Origin: Mesorhizobium ciceri biovar biserrulae WSM1271
Lineage (GTDB): Bacteria; Pseudomonadota; Alphaproteobacteria; Rhizobiales; Rhizobiaceae
Assembly (NCBI RefSeq): GCF_000185905.1
Contig: NC_014923.1
Location: forward strand, 372,001 to 436,000
Direction of reading: 5' to 3'
DNA: 64,000 bases
Each line of letters opens with the position of its first letter. The first letter of the stretch is position 1. Positions 25,720-33,918 of this stretch are shown here, piece after piece. Under the pieces are notes generated by a model. The model was not told the DNA's origin, made no database searches, and worked only from the letters and a program-made list of their open reading frames with translations. The position numbers and the translations under genes were made by a program.

Positions 25720-27177
25720 ATGCGGCCGGCGGAACTCGATCTCGCCAGATACAGAATTCGGCTCGACAGCGAGACGGATTTTGCGGGCTGGCGTGACGCG
25801 GCACGGCGGCTGGCCTTGAATGAGGTCAGGCCCGAGGACGTCGACTGGCATGTCGCGCCGGGCTCTGATCAGGCACAATTGCCTGAAGTGCCTGCGGGCG
25901 CGCAACTCGTCGTGCCGCGCGACTTCCTCGGGCATGCCGAAACGGCGTTCTGCCATTCCGATCCCGGCCGGTTTGCCTTTCTCTACCGAATGCTGTGGCG
26001 ATTGCGCGACGAAGCTAAACTGCTGGAAATCGCGTCGGATTCCGACACCAGGCGGCTCGAGGCCATGGAGAAGGCGGTGCGGCGCGACAGCCACAAGATG
26101 CACGCCTTCGTACGTTTCCGGAAAATCGGCGACGGTGCCGATGAGCGCTATGTCGCCTGGTTCGAGCCGGATCATTTCATCGTCGAGCGCAACGCCGATT
26201 TCTTCGTCAGACGTTTCACCGGCATGCGCTGGACGATCCTGACCCCTTATGCCTCTGCCGACTGGGATGGCGAAAGGCTGGCGATCGGGCCGGGCGCGGC
26301 CAAGGGCGATGCGCCTGATCAGGACGATACCGAGGCGCTCTGGCGCACCTATTTCGAGAACATCTTCAACCCGGCGCGATTGAAGGTGAAAGCCATGCAG
26401 AAGGAGATGCCGAAGAAATATTGGCGGAACCTTCCCGAGGCCTCGCTCATTCCAGACATGATCGCAGGAGCGGACAAGGCCGCCAAGGACATGATTGCGA
26501 AGATGCCGACAACACCCGCGCCGCACCACGCAAAGGTGCAGGCACGGCATTGGCCGAAGCAGCCCGTCGAAGCACCGGAAGATGATGCAAGCACGATTCC
26601 GGAATTGCGCGAGGCAGCGAAAGGCTGCCGCCGCTGCCCGCTGTGGCGCGACGCGACGCAGACCGTCTTCGGTGAAGGCCCTGACAATGCCAAGGTGATC
26701 TTCGTCGGCGAACAGCCGGGGGATCAGGAGGACCTCGCCGGCAAACCTTTCGTGGGTCCGGCCGGCAAGGTGTTCGATGCGATCCTGGACGATGCCGGTG
26801 TCGACCGGCAAAAGGTCTATGTCACCAACGCGGTCAAGCACTTCAAGTTCGAGCCGCGCGGCAAGCGCCGCATCCACTCCAAACCGAATTCCGGTGAGAT
26901 TCAGGCCTGCCGCTGGTGGATCGACCAAGAATTCGAGCTGATCAAGCCGAACCTCGCCGTGGCACTCGGCGCGACAGCGGCGATGTCGCTGCTCGGCAAG
27001 GCGATTCCGGTGACAAAGATGCGCGGACAAGTGATCGAGCGCGAGGACGGATTGCGCGTGTTCATCACCATCCATCCCTCCTTCATCCTGCGCATCCGCG
27101 AACCCGCGGACAAGGAGGCTGAACGCGAACGGTTCCTGCAGGACATGAAGCTGGTGAAGCGGCTGATGGCCGCCTGA
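25720..27177 (+). CDS. udgX: UdgX-family uracil-DNA glycosylase fused to DUF4130 domain
   Basis: A 485-residue two-domain protein. Residues about 1-270 match the DUF4130 (TIGR03915) SAM-link DNA-binding family. Residues about 290-480 are a UDG-superfamily domain: GEQPGDQED (motif A), PFVGPAGKVFD, and HPSFILR (motif B). It has the KRRIH loop diagnostic of UdgX, whose His (here about residue 386) in the mycobacterial enzyme forms a covalent bond with the DNA after uracil release. A CRRC motif ahead of the domain may bind part of a 4Fe-4S cluster. The gene is tightly linked behind the radical SAM gene, implying a joint DNA lesion pathway. Confidence 0.93.
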   Translation: MRPAELDLARYRIRLDSETDFAGWRDAARRLALNEVRPEDVDWHVAPGSDQAQLPEVPAGAQLVVPRDFLGHAETAFCHSDPGRFAFLYRMLWRLRDEAKLLEIASDSDTRRLEAMEKAVRRDSHKMHAFVRFRKIGDGADERYVAWFEPDHFIVERNADFFVRRFTGMRWTILTPYASADWDGERLAIGPGAAKGDAPDQDDTEALWRTYFENIFNPARLKVKAMQKEMPKKYWRNLPEASLIPDMIAGADKAAKDMIAKMPTTPAPHHAKVQARHWPKQPVEAPEDDASTIPELREAAKGCRRCPLWRDATQTVFGEGPDNAKVIFVGEQPGDQEDLAGKPFVGPAGKVFDAILDDAGVDRQKVYVTNAVKHFKFEPRGKRRIHSKPNSGEIQACRWWIDQEFELIKPNLAVALGATAAMSLLGKAIPVTKMRGQVIEREDGLRVFITIHPSFILRIREPADKEAERERFLQDMKLVKRLMAA

Positions 27178-27190
27178 TTGTCTGTTTTGC

Positions 27191-27234
27191 GCGATTCCGG
27201 ACGGAAAACCGCTTCACGGTTTTCCTGGAATTGC
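27191..27234. repeat. Palindromic repeat / terminator between convergent genes
   Basis: GCGATTCC...GGAATTGC outer arms and GGAAAACCG/CGGTTTTCC inner arms form a near-perfect hairpin filling the space between udgX and the glycerate kinase gene. It resembles a short palindrome frequent between rhizobial genes. A half copy, GCAATTCCGGGAAAAC, occurs at 51227-51242. Confidence 0.65.
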
Positions 27235-27239
27235 TGCAG

Positions 27240-28505
27240 CTATCTGATCAGAATTGCCCTGAGATCGTTGACATTCGTACCGGTCGGGCCGGGTACGAAG
27301 AGATCGTCAACCGCGTTGAAGGCCGTCCAGGCATTGTTGCCGGCAAGCATAGCCTTGGCGTCCACCCCGGCAGCGCGCATGCGCGACACGGTCGAAGCAT
27401 CGGCAAAGGCACCGGCATTGTCTTCCGAACCGTCGATGCCGTCAGTGTCGGCGGCCAGCGCATTGATACCGTCGACGCCATTGATGCCGATGGCGAAGGC
27501 GAGCAGGAATTCCGAATTGCGGCCGCCCTTGCCTTTTGCGCGCAGCGTCACGGTTGTCTCGCCGCCCGACAGGATCAGCACCGGCCTCGAGAAAGGCCTG
27601 TTGCGCGTCGCCACTTCACGCGCGATCGCGGCGTGGACACCGCCAACCTCGCGCGCCTCGCCTTCGATGGCATCGGAGAGGATAACCGCCTCGACGCCTT
27701 GCCGTTTCGCTTCCGCAACGGCGGCTTCCAGCGATACCCCGGCCGAAGCGATCAGATGCACCTCGTTGCGCAAAAAGCGCTCGTCATCCGGGCTTGGCGC
27801 ATCGGCGGCCGGCGAATTGATATGCGCCATCACCGAGGCCGGCAGTTTCATGCCATAGGCCGATATCGAGGCCAGCGCGTCGGCGCGGCTGCCTGTATCC
27901 GGTACGGTTGGGCCGGAGGCGACCATTGCCGGATTATCGCCGGGAATATCGGAGACGATCAGCGACACCACCCTGGCCGGCCATGCGGCCGCCGCCAGCC
28001 TGCCGCCCTTGATGGTGGAAAGGTGCTTGCGGATAGTGTTCATCGCCGCGATCGGCGCACCCGAGGCGAGCAGCGCCTCATTGACGGCGATCTCGTCGGC
28101 CAGCGTCAAGCTGCCGGCCGGCGACGGCAACAGCGCCGAGCCGCCGCCGGAAATCAGCGCCACCACCAGATCGTCCGCCGTCAGCCCTTGCACCTTCGCC
28201 AGCAGCCGGCGCGAGGCTTCAAGGCCGGCAGCGTCCGGCACCGGGTGCGCCGCCTCGATGATCTCGATGCGCTCGCAGGTCGCGCCATAGCCATAGCGGG
28301 TGACGACCAGCCCTTCGATGGGGGCGTCCCACACTTTCTCGAAGGCTGCCGCCATTTGCGCCGAGCCTTTGCCCGCGCCGATGACGATGGTACGGCCCTT
28401 GGGCTTGGCCGGCAGATGATCCCTGATGGTTCGTTCCGGATCGGCGGCGGCGACGGCGGCGTTGAAGATGGAGACGAGGAACAATTTGGGGTCGAGCACG
28501 GTCAT
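27240..28505 (-). CDS. Glycerate 2-kinase (MOFRL family)
   Basis: A 421-residue cytoplasmic kinase forming 2-phosphoglycerate from glycerate. The N-terminal domain shows VIGAGKGSAQMAAAFEKVW and ALISGGGSALLPSPAG; the C-terminal MOFRL domain shows LILSGGETTVTLR and GGRNSEFLLAFA, ending in DTDGIDGSEDNAGAF. The start at 28505 overlaps the stop of the upstream UPF0303 gene (ATGA), so they are co-transcribed. Glycerate kinase would consume glycerate derived from glyoxylate, itself an end product of the purine genes that follow in the window. This link is inference. Confidence 0.92.
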   Translation of the reverse strand: MTVLDPKLFLVSIFNAAVAAADPERTIRDHLPAKPKGRTIVIGAGKGSAQMAAAFEKVWDAPIEGLVVTRYGYGATCERIEIIEAAHPVPDAAGLEASRRLLAKVQGLTADDLVVALISGGGSALLPSPAGSLTLADEIAVNEALLASGAPIAAMNTIRKHLSTIKGGRLAAAAWPARVVSLIVSDIPGDNPAMVASGPTVPDTGSRADALASISAYGMKLPASVMAHINSPAADAPSPDDERFLRNEVHLIASAGVSLEAAVAEAKRQGVEAVILSDAIEGEAREVGGVHAAIAREVATRNRPFSRPVLILSGGETTVTLRAKGKGGRNSEFLLAFAIGINGVDGINALAADTDGIDGSEDNAGAFADASTVSRMRAAGVDAKAMLAGNNAWTAFNAVDDLFVPGPTGTNVNDLRAILIR

Positions 28506-29005
28506 TCGCCTTCCCGAGGCAATGCCAAGCCGCGCTTGTCGACGCCCAAATGATCGCACAGCGCATCGACGACGACGCCGTGATCCTCGCGCTCCGGCAG
28601 TCCGGAAACGGCGATGACGCCAATGACGCCGGTGCCCTTGGCGGTCACCGGAAAGCCACCGCCGGCCAGCACGTAGTCGGCAATATCCAGCCCTTCACCA
28701 ATCTTGAAGGTGCGGTCGGGGCGCTGCTGTTCCAACACCATGCGATAGGTGCTTCTCAGGAACCGTTTGACCACATTGATCTTGCGCCGCGCCCAGTCGG
28801 GATTGGAAGCGTTCGAGCCCGGCAGCGCGGCGTAGAACAGCGGCCGGTCCCACAGCCTGATGTCGACTATGATGGGTAGATCTTCGGCGATTGCACGATC
28901 GCGAATGGCGGAGCCGATTTTGAAAGCGACGGCCTCGTCGAAGGTCGCGAAGACAAGGGTCTCTTCCTGTCTCTTGATCAGAGCGATGTCGTCAGCAACG
29001 GCCAT
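28502..29005 (-). CDS. UPF0303 / GlcG-HbpS-like (haem-degrading domain) protein
   Basis: A 167-residue cytoplasmic protein of the UPF0303 family, which shares the GlcG/HbpS fold. Recognisable parts are FKIGSAIRDRAIAEDLPIIV, a NPDWARRKINVVKRF helix, and the closing GFPVTAKGTGVIGVIAVSGL typical of GlcG-like proteins. GlcG proteins accompany glycolate or glycerate metabolism but their reaction is unclear; the haem-degrading label is by similarity only. It precedes and overlaps the glycerate kinase gene. Confidence 0.85.
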   Translation of the reverse strand: MAVADDIALIKRQEETLVFATFDEAVAFKIGSAIRDRAIAEDLPIIVDIRLWDRPLFYAALPGSNASNPDWARRKINVVKRFLRSTYRMVLEQQRPDRTFKIGEGLDIADYVLAGGGFPVTAKGTGVIGVIAVSGLPEREDHGVVVDALCDHLGVDKRGLALPREGE

Positions 29006-29078
29006 TTTCTTTCTCCGAAATCGTCACACGTCGTGTGTACGACAAGCTCCGCTCGGTCAAGCTTCCGTGGCGTGGCCA

Positions 29079-29187
29079 CCTTCTCCCGAGGGGAGAAGAG
29101 ACGAGCACGGGCCTCGGCTTCCTCCTCTCCCCTCGGGGAGAGGCCGGATTGCCCCGAATTGCCTTCGCAATTCGGTTGGCAATCCGG
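29079..29187. repeat. Three-hairpin intergenic element
   Basis: Three successive hairpins occur: CTTCTCCC/GGGAGAAG around 29079-29098, a perfect CTCTCCCC/GGGGAGAG-type stem at 29125-29142, and a long stem whose outer arms CCGGATTGCC (29144-29153) and GGCAATCCGG (29178-29187) enclose GAATTGC/GCAATTC. The next bases, GTGAGGGGG, match the rhizobial mosaic repeats. The element is related to, but not a copy of, that at 19799-19944. It lies between guaD's end and the UPF0303 gene start. Confidence 0.75.
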
Positions 29188-29198
29188 GTGAGGGGGTC

Positions 29199-30515
29199 TT
29201 ACCCCGCGCTCATGTCAGCCTTGGCTGGCCGCCCCGCCACATAAACTTCGCGGACGGAGCGGTCGTCGCCCAGCGTCTGCAGGAGAAAGAGTTCCTGCGC
29301 CAGCGTCTCGACCGTCTCCATCCTGAGTCGCATTCCCGGCGTTGCCCTGGCGTCCAGCACGACGATGTCGGCGTCGGTGCCCGCGTCCAACGTGCCTATC
29401 TTTTCCACCACCGACAGCGCCTCGGCATTGCCGCGCGTCGTCTGCCAGAAGGACTGGAACGGGTTGAGCTTTTCGCCATTCAGCGCGATCACCTTGTAGC
29501 CTTCGTCCATGGTGCGCAGCATGGAGTAGTTGGTGCCGCCGCCGACATCGGTGGCGGCGGCGATGCGGATCGGCTTGTCGCGTCGGCGAAAGCGCTGATA
29601 ATCGAAGAGGCCGGAGCCGAGGAAAAGGTTCGAGGTCGGGCAGAACACCGCCACCGAGCCCGAGTCCGAAAGCGCATCCGCTTCGCGCTCCGACAAATGG
29701 ATGCAGTGGCCGAACAGGCTCTTTTTGCCTAACAGCCCGTAATGCTCGTAGACGTCGGTGTAGTCGCGCGCCCACGGGTAGAGTTCCTGCGTGAAAGCGA
29801 TCTCGGCGTGGTTTTCCGACAGATGCGTCTGCATGTGCAGGCCGGGATGTTCGCGGCACAACACGCCCGCCATCTCCATCTGCTCCGGCGACGAGGTGAT
29901 GGCGAAGCGCGGCGTGATGGCGTAGTGCTGGCGGCCCTTGCCGTGCCACTCCTTGATCAGCGCCTTTGTGTCGTCATAGCCGGATTGCGGGGTGTCGAGC
30001 ACGCCGTCGGGCGCATTGCGATCCATCATCACCTTGCCGGCGATGTTGAGCATGTTGCGGTCATGCGATTCTGCGAAGAAGGCTTCGGCCGAGGCCTTGT
30101 GCACCGAGCAGTAGGCGGCGACCGTCGTGGTGCCGTGGCGCACCATTTCGTCGAGGAACAGCCGCGCGATGCGGCGGCCGTGCTGGGCGTTGGCGAACTT
30201 CGTTTCTTCCGGAAAAGTGTAGGTGTTGAGCCAGTCGAGCAGTTCGGCGCCATAGGAGGCGATGATCTGCATCTGCGGAAAATGCGCATGGGCATCTATG
30301 AAGCCGGGCAGCAGCAGATGCGGCCGGTGGTCGATCCTTTTCACCGTCTCGTCGGCTTGCTTTTCAACATCGGCATAAGTACCCGCGGCGACGATCCTGC
30401 CGTCACGGATCAGCAGTCCGCCATCCTCCTCGTAGCGCCAGGCGGAATGGTCTTCGAGAGTTTGCGGCCAGCGCACAAAGGACAGCGTGCGGCCGCGCAG
30501 AAGTGTCGAATTCAT
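29199..30515 (-). CDS. guaD: Guanine deaminase
   Basis: A 438-residue amidohydrolase converting guanine to xanthine and ammonia. Metal-binding motifs are in the right order: GFIDAHAHFPQ near residue 78, QTHLSENHAEI, FGHCIHLSE and AATDVGGGTNYSM near residue 320. The length matches bacterial and animal guanine deaminases of the amidohydrolase type. The start at 30515 lies one base beyond the stop of the urate hydroxylase gene, so both are on one transcript with puuD first. It supplies xanthine to XdhAB encoded nearby. Confidence 0.93.
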   Translation of the reverse strand: MNSTLLRGRTLSFVRWPQTLEDHSAWRYEEDGGLLIRDGRIVAAGTYADVEKQADETVKRIDHRPHLLLPGFIDAHAHFPQMQIIASYGAELLDWLNTYTFPEETKFANAQHGRRIARLFLDEMVRHGTTTVAAYCSVHKASAEAFFAESHDRNMLNIAGKVMMDRNAPDGVLDTPQSGYDDTKALIKEWHGKGRQHYAITPRFAITSSPEQMEMAGVLCREHPGLHMQTHLSENHAEIAFTQELYPWARDYTDVYEHYGLLGKKSLFGHCIHLSEREADALSDSGSVAVFCPTSNLFLGSGLFDYQRFRRRDKPIRIAAATDVGGGTNYSMLRTMDEGYKVIALNGEKLNPFQSFWQTTRGNAEALSVVEKIGTLDAGTDADIVVLDARATPGMRLRMETVETLAQELFLLQTLGDDRSVREVYVAGRPAKADMSAG

Positions 30516-30516
30516 G

Positions 30517-31734
30517 CTATTTCCCTGCGCCTTCGAACCAGGCCACCAGCAGCGCCCGTTCCTTGTCGGTGATCTGAGAGACGTTGGCGGGCGGCATGGC
30601 GTGGCTGCGGCCGGCCTGCAGATAGATTTCGCGGGCGTGGTTGGCGATATCCGCATCGGTGTCGAGCATCACGCCCTTGGGCGCATGATAGATGCCCTCA
30701 TAGACCGGCTCCGCCGCGTGGCACATCGAACAGCGGCCGAGCACGGTGTCGCGCACCGCCGGGAAATGCGCTGAAGCGACATAGACTTGCGCCGACGCGG
30801 ATTCCTTGGGTTCGCCGGTCAGCACTTTCGGCGCGGTCGACAGCCAAATGATGACGATGAACAGGACGAGTGCCGCCATCCAGGTCCAGGTCGGATTGCC
30901 CTTGCGCGCATGGACCGAGTTGAAAAAGTGCCGGATCAGCACGCCGATGATGAACACCAGCGAGGCGATGACCCAGTTGAACTCAGTGCCGAACGCCAGC
31001 GGATAGTGGTTCGACAGCATCAGGAACAGCACCGGCAGCGTCAGGTAATTGTTATGGAGAGAGCGCTGCTTGGCGATCTTGCCGTATTTCGGGTCGGGCT
31101 TGCGGCCGGCGATGAGGTCGGCGACGACGATCTTCTGGTTGGGGATGATGACCATGAAGACATTGGCCGACATGATCGTGGCGGTGATGGCGCCCAGATG
31201 CAGGAAGGCGGCACGGCCGGTGAACAGGTGGGTCAGTCCCCAGGCGATGAACACCAGCACGCAATAGAGCACCAGCATCAGGCCGGTGTCGCTTTTTCCG
31301 AGCGGCGAGCGGCACAGCAGATCGTAGACCACCCAGCCTACGCCGATCGTTGCCAGCGACAGCAGGATACCGACCGGCACCGACATCGGCAGCACGTTCG
31401 GATCGATCAGGAACAGATCGGCTCCGGCATAATAGACGACGCACAGCATGGCGAAGCCGGAAAGCCAGGTGGCGTAGGATTCCCATTTGAACCAGGTCAG
31501 GTGTTCCGGCATTTCGGCCGGCGCCACCAGATATTTCTGGATGTGATAAAAGCCGCCGCCATGCACCTGCCATTCCTCGCCGAAGGCGCCGACGGGCATG
31601 CCGGGACGCTGGCGCAGGCCGAGATCAAGCGCGACGAAATAGAACGACGAGCCGATCCAGGCGATGCCGGTGACGACATGCAGCCAGCGCACGGCAAAAC
31701 TCAGCCAATCCCAGAAAATCGCGAAATCCATCAT
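30517..31734 (-). CDS. puuD: Membrane urate hydroxylase PuuD with cytochrome c domain
   Basis: A 405-residue inner-membrane protein. The N-terminal 290 residues hold about eight helices and begin FWDWLSFAVRWLHVVTGIAW, as in PuuD. The C-terminal 100 residues are a periplasmic cytochrome c domain with the haem motif CSMCH near residue 335 and an axial Met in HAMPPANVS. PuuD-type enzymes oxidise urate to 5-hydroxyisourate with electron transfer to the respiratory chain, replacing soluble uricase. No soluble uricase is seen in the window. It is first in the puuD-guaD unit and divergent from a LysR gene. Confidence 0.95.
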   Translation of the reverse strand: MMDFAIFWDWLSFAVRWLHVVTGIAWIGSSFYFVALDLGLRQRPGMPVGAFGEEWQVHGGGFYHIQKYLVAPAEMPEHLTWFKWESYATWLSGFAMLCVVYYAGADLFLIDPNVLPMSVPVGILLSLATIGVGWVVYDLLCRSPLGKSDTGLMLVLYCVLVFIAWGLTHLFTGRAAFLHLGAITATIMSANVFMVIIPNQKIVVADLIAGRKPDPKYGKIAKQRSLHNNYLTLPVLFLMLSNHYPLAFGTEFNWVIASLVFIIGVLIRHFFNSVHARKGNPTWTWMAALVLFIVIIWLSTAPKVLTGEPKESASAQVYVASAHFPAVRDTVLGRCSMCHAAEPVYEGIYHAPKGVMLDTDADIANHAREIYLQAGRSHAMPPANVSQITDKERALLVAWFEGAGK

Positions 31735-31865
31735 TGAAATCGTCCCTGCCGATTGGGTGACTTTACGGGCTGGAGCGCAAACGGAAAGAGGCGAGGCGCA
31801 CGAGGACTTTCAAAAAAAAATGGAAAATACTAGGTTGATCCTGCAAACCGGCGAAGGTGCTCCGC

Positions 31866-32786
31866 ATGGCCTATCTCGACAACATCGCCGTCTTCGTTCG
31901 CGTCGTTGAACTCGGCAATCTGTCGGCGGCCGGGCGCGACATGCGCATTTCGCCGGCGGTCGCTTCCAACCGCATCAAGGAACTGGAGAAGCACCTTGGC
32001 GTGCGGCTGTTCAACCGCACCACGCGGCAATTGATGCCGACCGAGCATGGCACGGTTTTTTACGGGGGCGCCAAGCAGGTGCTGGAGGCAATCACCGAGG
32101 CGGAAGCGGCGGTCTCTGCCCTTTCCGGCCAGCCGCGCGGCACCATCCGCGTCACGGCACCGCTCGGCCTCGGCCGCCGGCTGGTCGCTTCGGGCATCCC
32201 CGATTTCCACGACAAATACCCTGATATCGAGGTGCGGCTCAGGCTCTCGGACCACAATGTCGACATCATGAAGGAAGGCATCGACGTCGCCTTCCGGCTC
32301 GGCATCATCGAGGATTCCAGCCTCAGGATGCGCGGCATCATGGAATGCGAGCGCGTGCTGGTGGCGGCGCCGAAATATCTCGAAGCGCGCGGCGAACCGT
32401 TGGAGCCGCAGGAGCTGATCGGCAAGAAGCACGACTGCCTGATGCTGCGTTATTCCGGCGCGCGCGAATATGTGTGGACGCTGCAGACCCCCACCGGCCC
32501 GCAGAAATTCGAGGTACACGGGCCCTACGACACCGACGATGGCGACGTGCTGACCGGCTGGGCGCTTTCAGGCCGCGGCATCATCAACAAGCCGCGCTTC
32601 GAGGTCGAGCCATTCATCCGCGATCGGCGGCTGAAGGTGATCCTGCCCAGCACGCCACCGACACCGGTGCAGTTCGCCGCCGTCTATCCGCACAAGAAGC
32701 TGCAGGACCCAAAAGTGCGGCTGCTGCTCGACTTCATGGCCGAGCGCTGCCAGCGGCTGATCAACGATCTGCTTGCTGGCAAATAA
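31866..32786 (+). CDS. LysR-family transcriptional regulator
   Basis: A 306-residue regulator with an N-terminal winged helix (VVELGNLSAAGRDMRISPAV, then LEKHLGVRLFNRTTRQL) and a substrate-binding-like effector domain. It is divergent from puuD-guaD across 131 bases and followed by two flavin monooxygenase genes, so it probably controls one or both sides, perhaps in response to a purine intermediate. The start at 31866 (MAYLDNIAVF) is preferred over 31857. A run of nine A lies in the spacer (31812-31820). The end of the gene runs into an imperfect short tandem repeat. Confidence 0.9.
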   Translation: MAYLDNIAVFVRVVELGNLSAAGRDMRISPAVASNRIKELEKHLGVRLFNRTTRQLMPTEHGTVFYGGAKQVLEAITEAEAAVSALSGQPRGTIRVTAPLGLGRRLVASGIPDFHDKYPDIEVRLRLSDHNVDIMKEGIDVAFRLGIIEDSSLRMRGIMECERVLVAAPKYLEARGEPLEPQELIGKKHDCLMLRYSGAREYVWTLQTPTGPQKFEVHGPYDTDDGDVLTGWALSGRGIINKPRFEVEPFIRDRRLKVILPSTPPTPVQFAAVYPHKKLQDPKVRLLLDFMAERCQRLINDLLAGK

Positions 32787-32818
32787 AGGCTGGCCGGCAA
32801 ATAGGGACTGGCCGGTAG
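32775..32818 (+). repeat. Imperfect short tandem repeat at LysR gene end
   Basis: Three degenerate copies of a CTGGC(CGGC)AAATAGGG-like unit span the stop codon and the following bases. The copies differ in length and sequence, so it may simply be local duplication. Confidence 0.4.
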
Positions 32819-32910
32819 GTGAGCGGCGGTTTGGCCCAGCGCCGGCGGTTGCCATCCCAGGATGTGGCGAACATAGTTCGGGTGGCATTTCATCTCATAG
32901 GGAACCCTCG

Positions 32911-33918
32911 ATGGACAACGGCGCCACAATGCATCTTGCCGTTTCGCTCGCCGATCCATCCCTCGAGACTGGGTTGGAATTCAGCCGCCTGGCTGGTTTC
33001 GTGCAAAAGGCTGAAGCAGCCGGGCTGGACATGGTGCTGCTTGCCGATGCCGCGCCAGCGTCCGAAAGCGAAGCCGCGAACAAACGGATGCCCTTCGAAG
33101 CGACGACCTTGCTGGCCGCTCTGGCGACTGTCACAAGCAGGATCGGCTTGGTTGCCGCTGCCTCGACAAGTGCCCACCAACCCTACAATCTGGCACGCCG
33201 TTTCGCTTCGCTCGACGTTATCAGCCACGGCCGCAGTGGCTGGAACGCAACCATGACGCAAGCGCCACGGGAAGCAGCCAATTTCAGCCGGCCCGAAGGA
33301 TTTTCGCCTAACGATTTCCGCCGTCGCAGTGAGGAATATATCGGCATCGTGCAAGGTCTGTGGCAGGGCTGGGATGCGGACGCCCTGCTGTTCGACCAGA
33401 GCGGCGGCCGCTTCCACGACCCCGAAAAGATGCACCTGCTGGAGCACAAGGGCGAATTCTTTTCCGTGCGCGGACCGCTGAACGTCGCCCGGTCGCCGCA
33501 GGATACGCCAGTGCTCGTCTTGTCGGGCCTGCAGGAATCCGACTTCGATATTGCCACTAGCACCGCCGATGTCATCCTGCTGGACGGCGGACTGGTGGAG
33601 GGCGCGACCGAACGCTATGACGATATCAGGCGCCGTGTCACGGCGTGCGGACGCGATCCGGATGCTGTGAAAGTGCTGACGAACGTCGCGCTTATCGCCG
33701 ATAGTAAGCCGGCTGCCGTCGCCGAGAGGCTGGAAAAGGAATTCCGGGCGAGAGGCTGCGACGGGTTCAACATCCTGATGCCGGAACAGCTTTCTGCGCT
33801 CGACGATTTCGTCGGCTTGGTTCTGCCGGAACTACGGCGGCGTGGCCTGGTTCGAGAAAGCTATCGCGGAAAAACGTTGCGCTCGCATCTCGGGCTTGCC
33901 GGCGGAGGTGACCGATGA
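32911..33918 (+). CDS. Short luciferase-like (LLM) flavin monooxygenase
   Basis: A 335-residue member of the NtaA/SnaA/DszA branch of luciferase-like flavin monooxygenases, which use FMNH2 and oxygen. Family landmarks are GLDMVLLADAAP, LAALATVTSRIGLVAAAST, SHGRSGWNATMT and the C-terminal FNILMPEQLSALDDF ... LVLPELRRRG. Compared with the next gene it lacks about 75 residues before the last strand region and has a shorter N-terminus, so it may not act alone. Its stop overlaps the next start (ATGA). The start at 32911 is preferred. The substrate is unknown. Confidence 0.85.
   Translation: MDNGATMHLAVSLADPSLETGLEFSRLAGFVQKAEAAGLDMVLLADAAPASESEAANKRMPFEATTLLAALATVTSRIGLVAAASTSAHQPYNLARRFASLDVISHGRSGWNATMTQAPREAANFSRPEGFSPNDFRRRSEEYIGIVQGLWQGWDADALLFDQSGGRFHDPEKMHLLEHKGEFFSVRGPLNVARSPQDTPVLVLSGLQESDFDIATSTADVILLDGGLVEGATERYDDIRRRVTACGRDPDAVKVLTNVALIADSKPAAVAERLEKEFRARGCDGFNILMPEQLSALDDFVGLVLPELRRRGLVRESYRGKTLRSHLGLAGGGDR

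Noticed and set aside
25357..27075. A 572-codon minus-strand frame over udgX
   Set aside because: Antisense shadow; the plus strand carries UDG motifs A and B and the KRRIH loop.
31812..31820. A9 run as a phase-variation tract
   Set aside because: It is intergenic, short and single; there is no sign of variation in one sequence, so it is only mentioned with the LysR gene.
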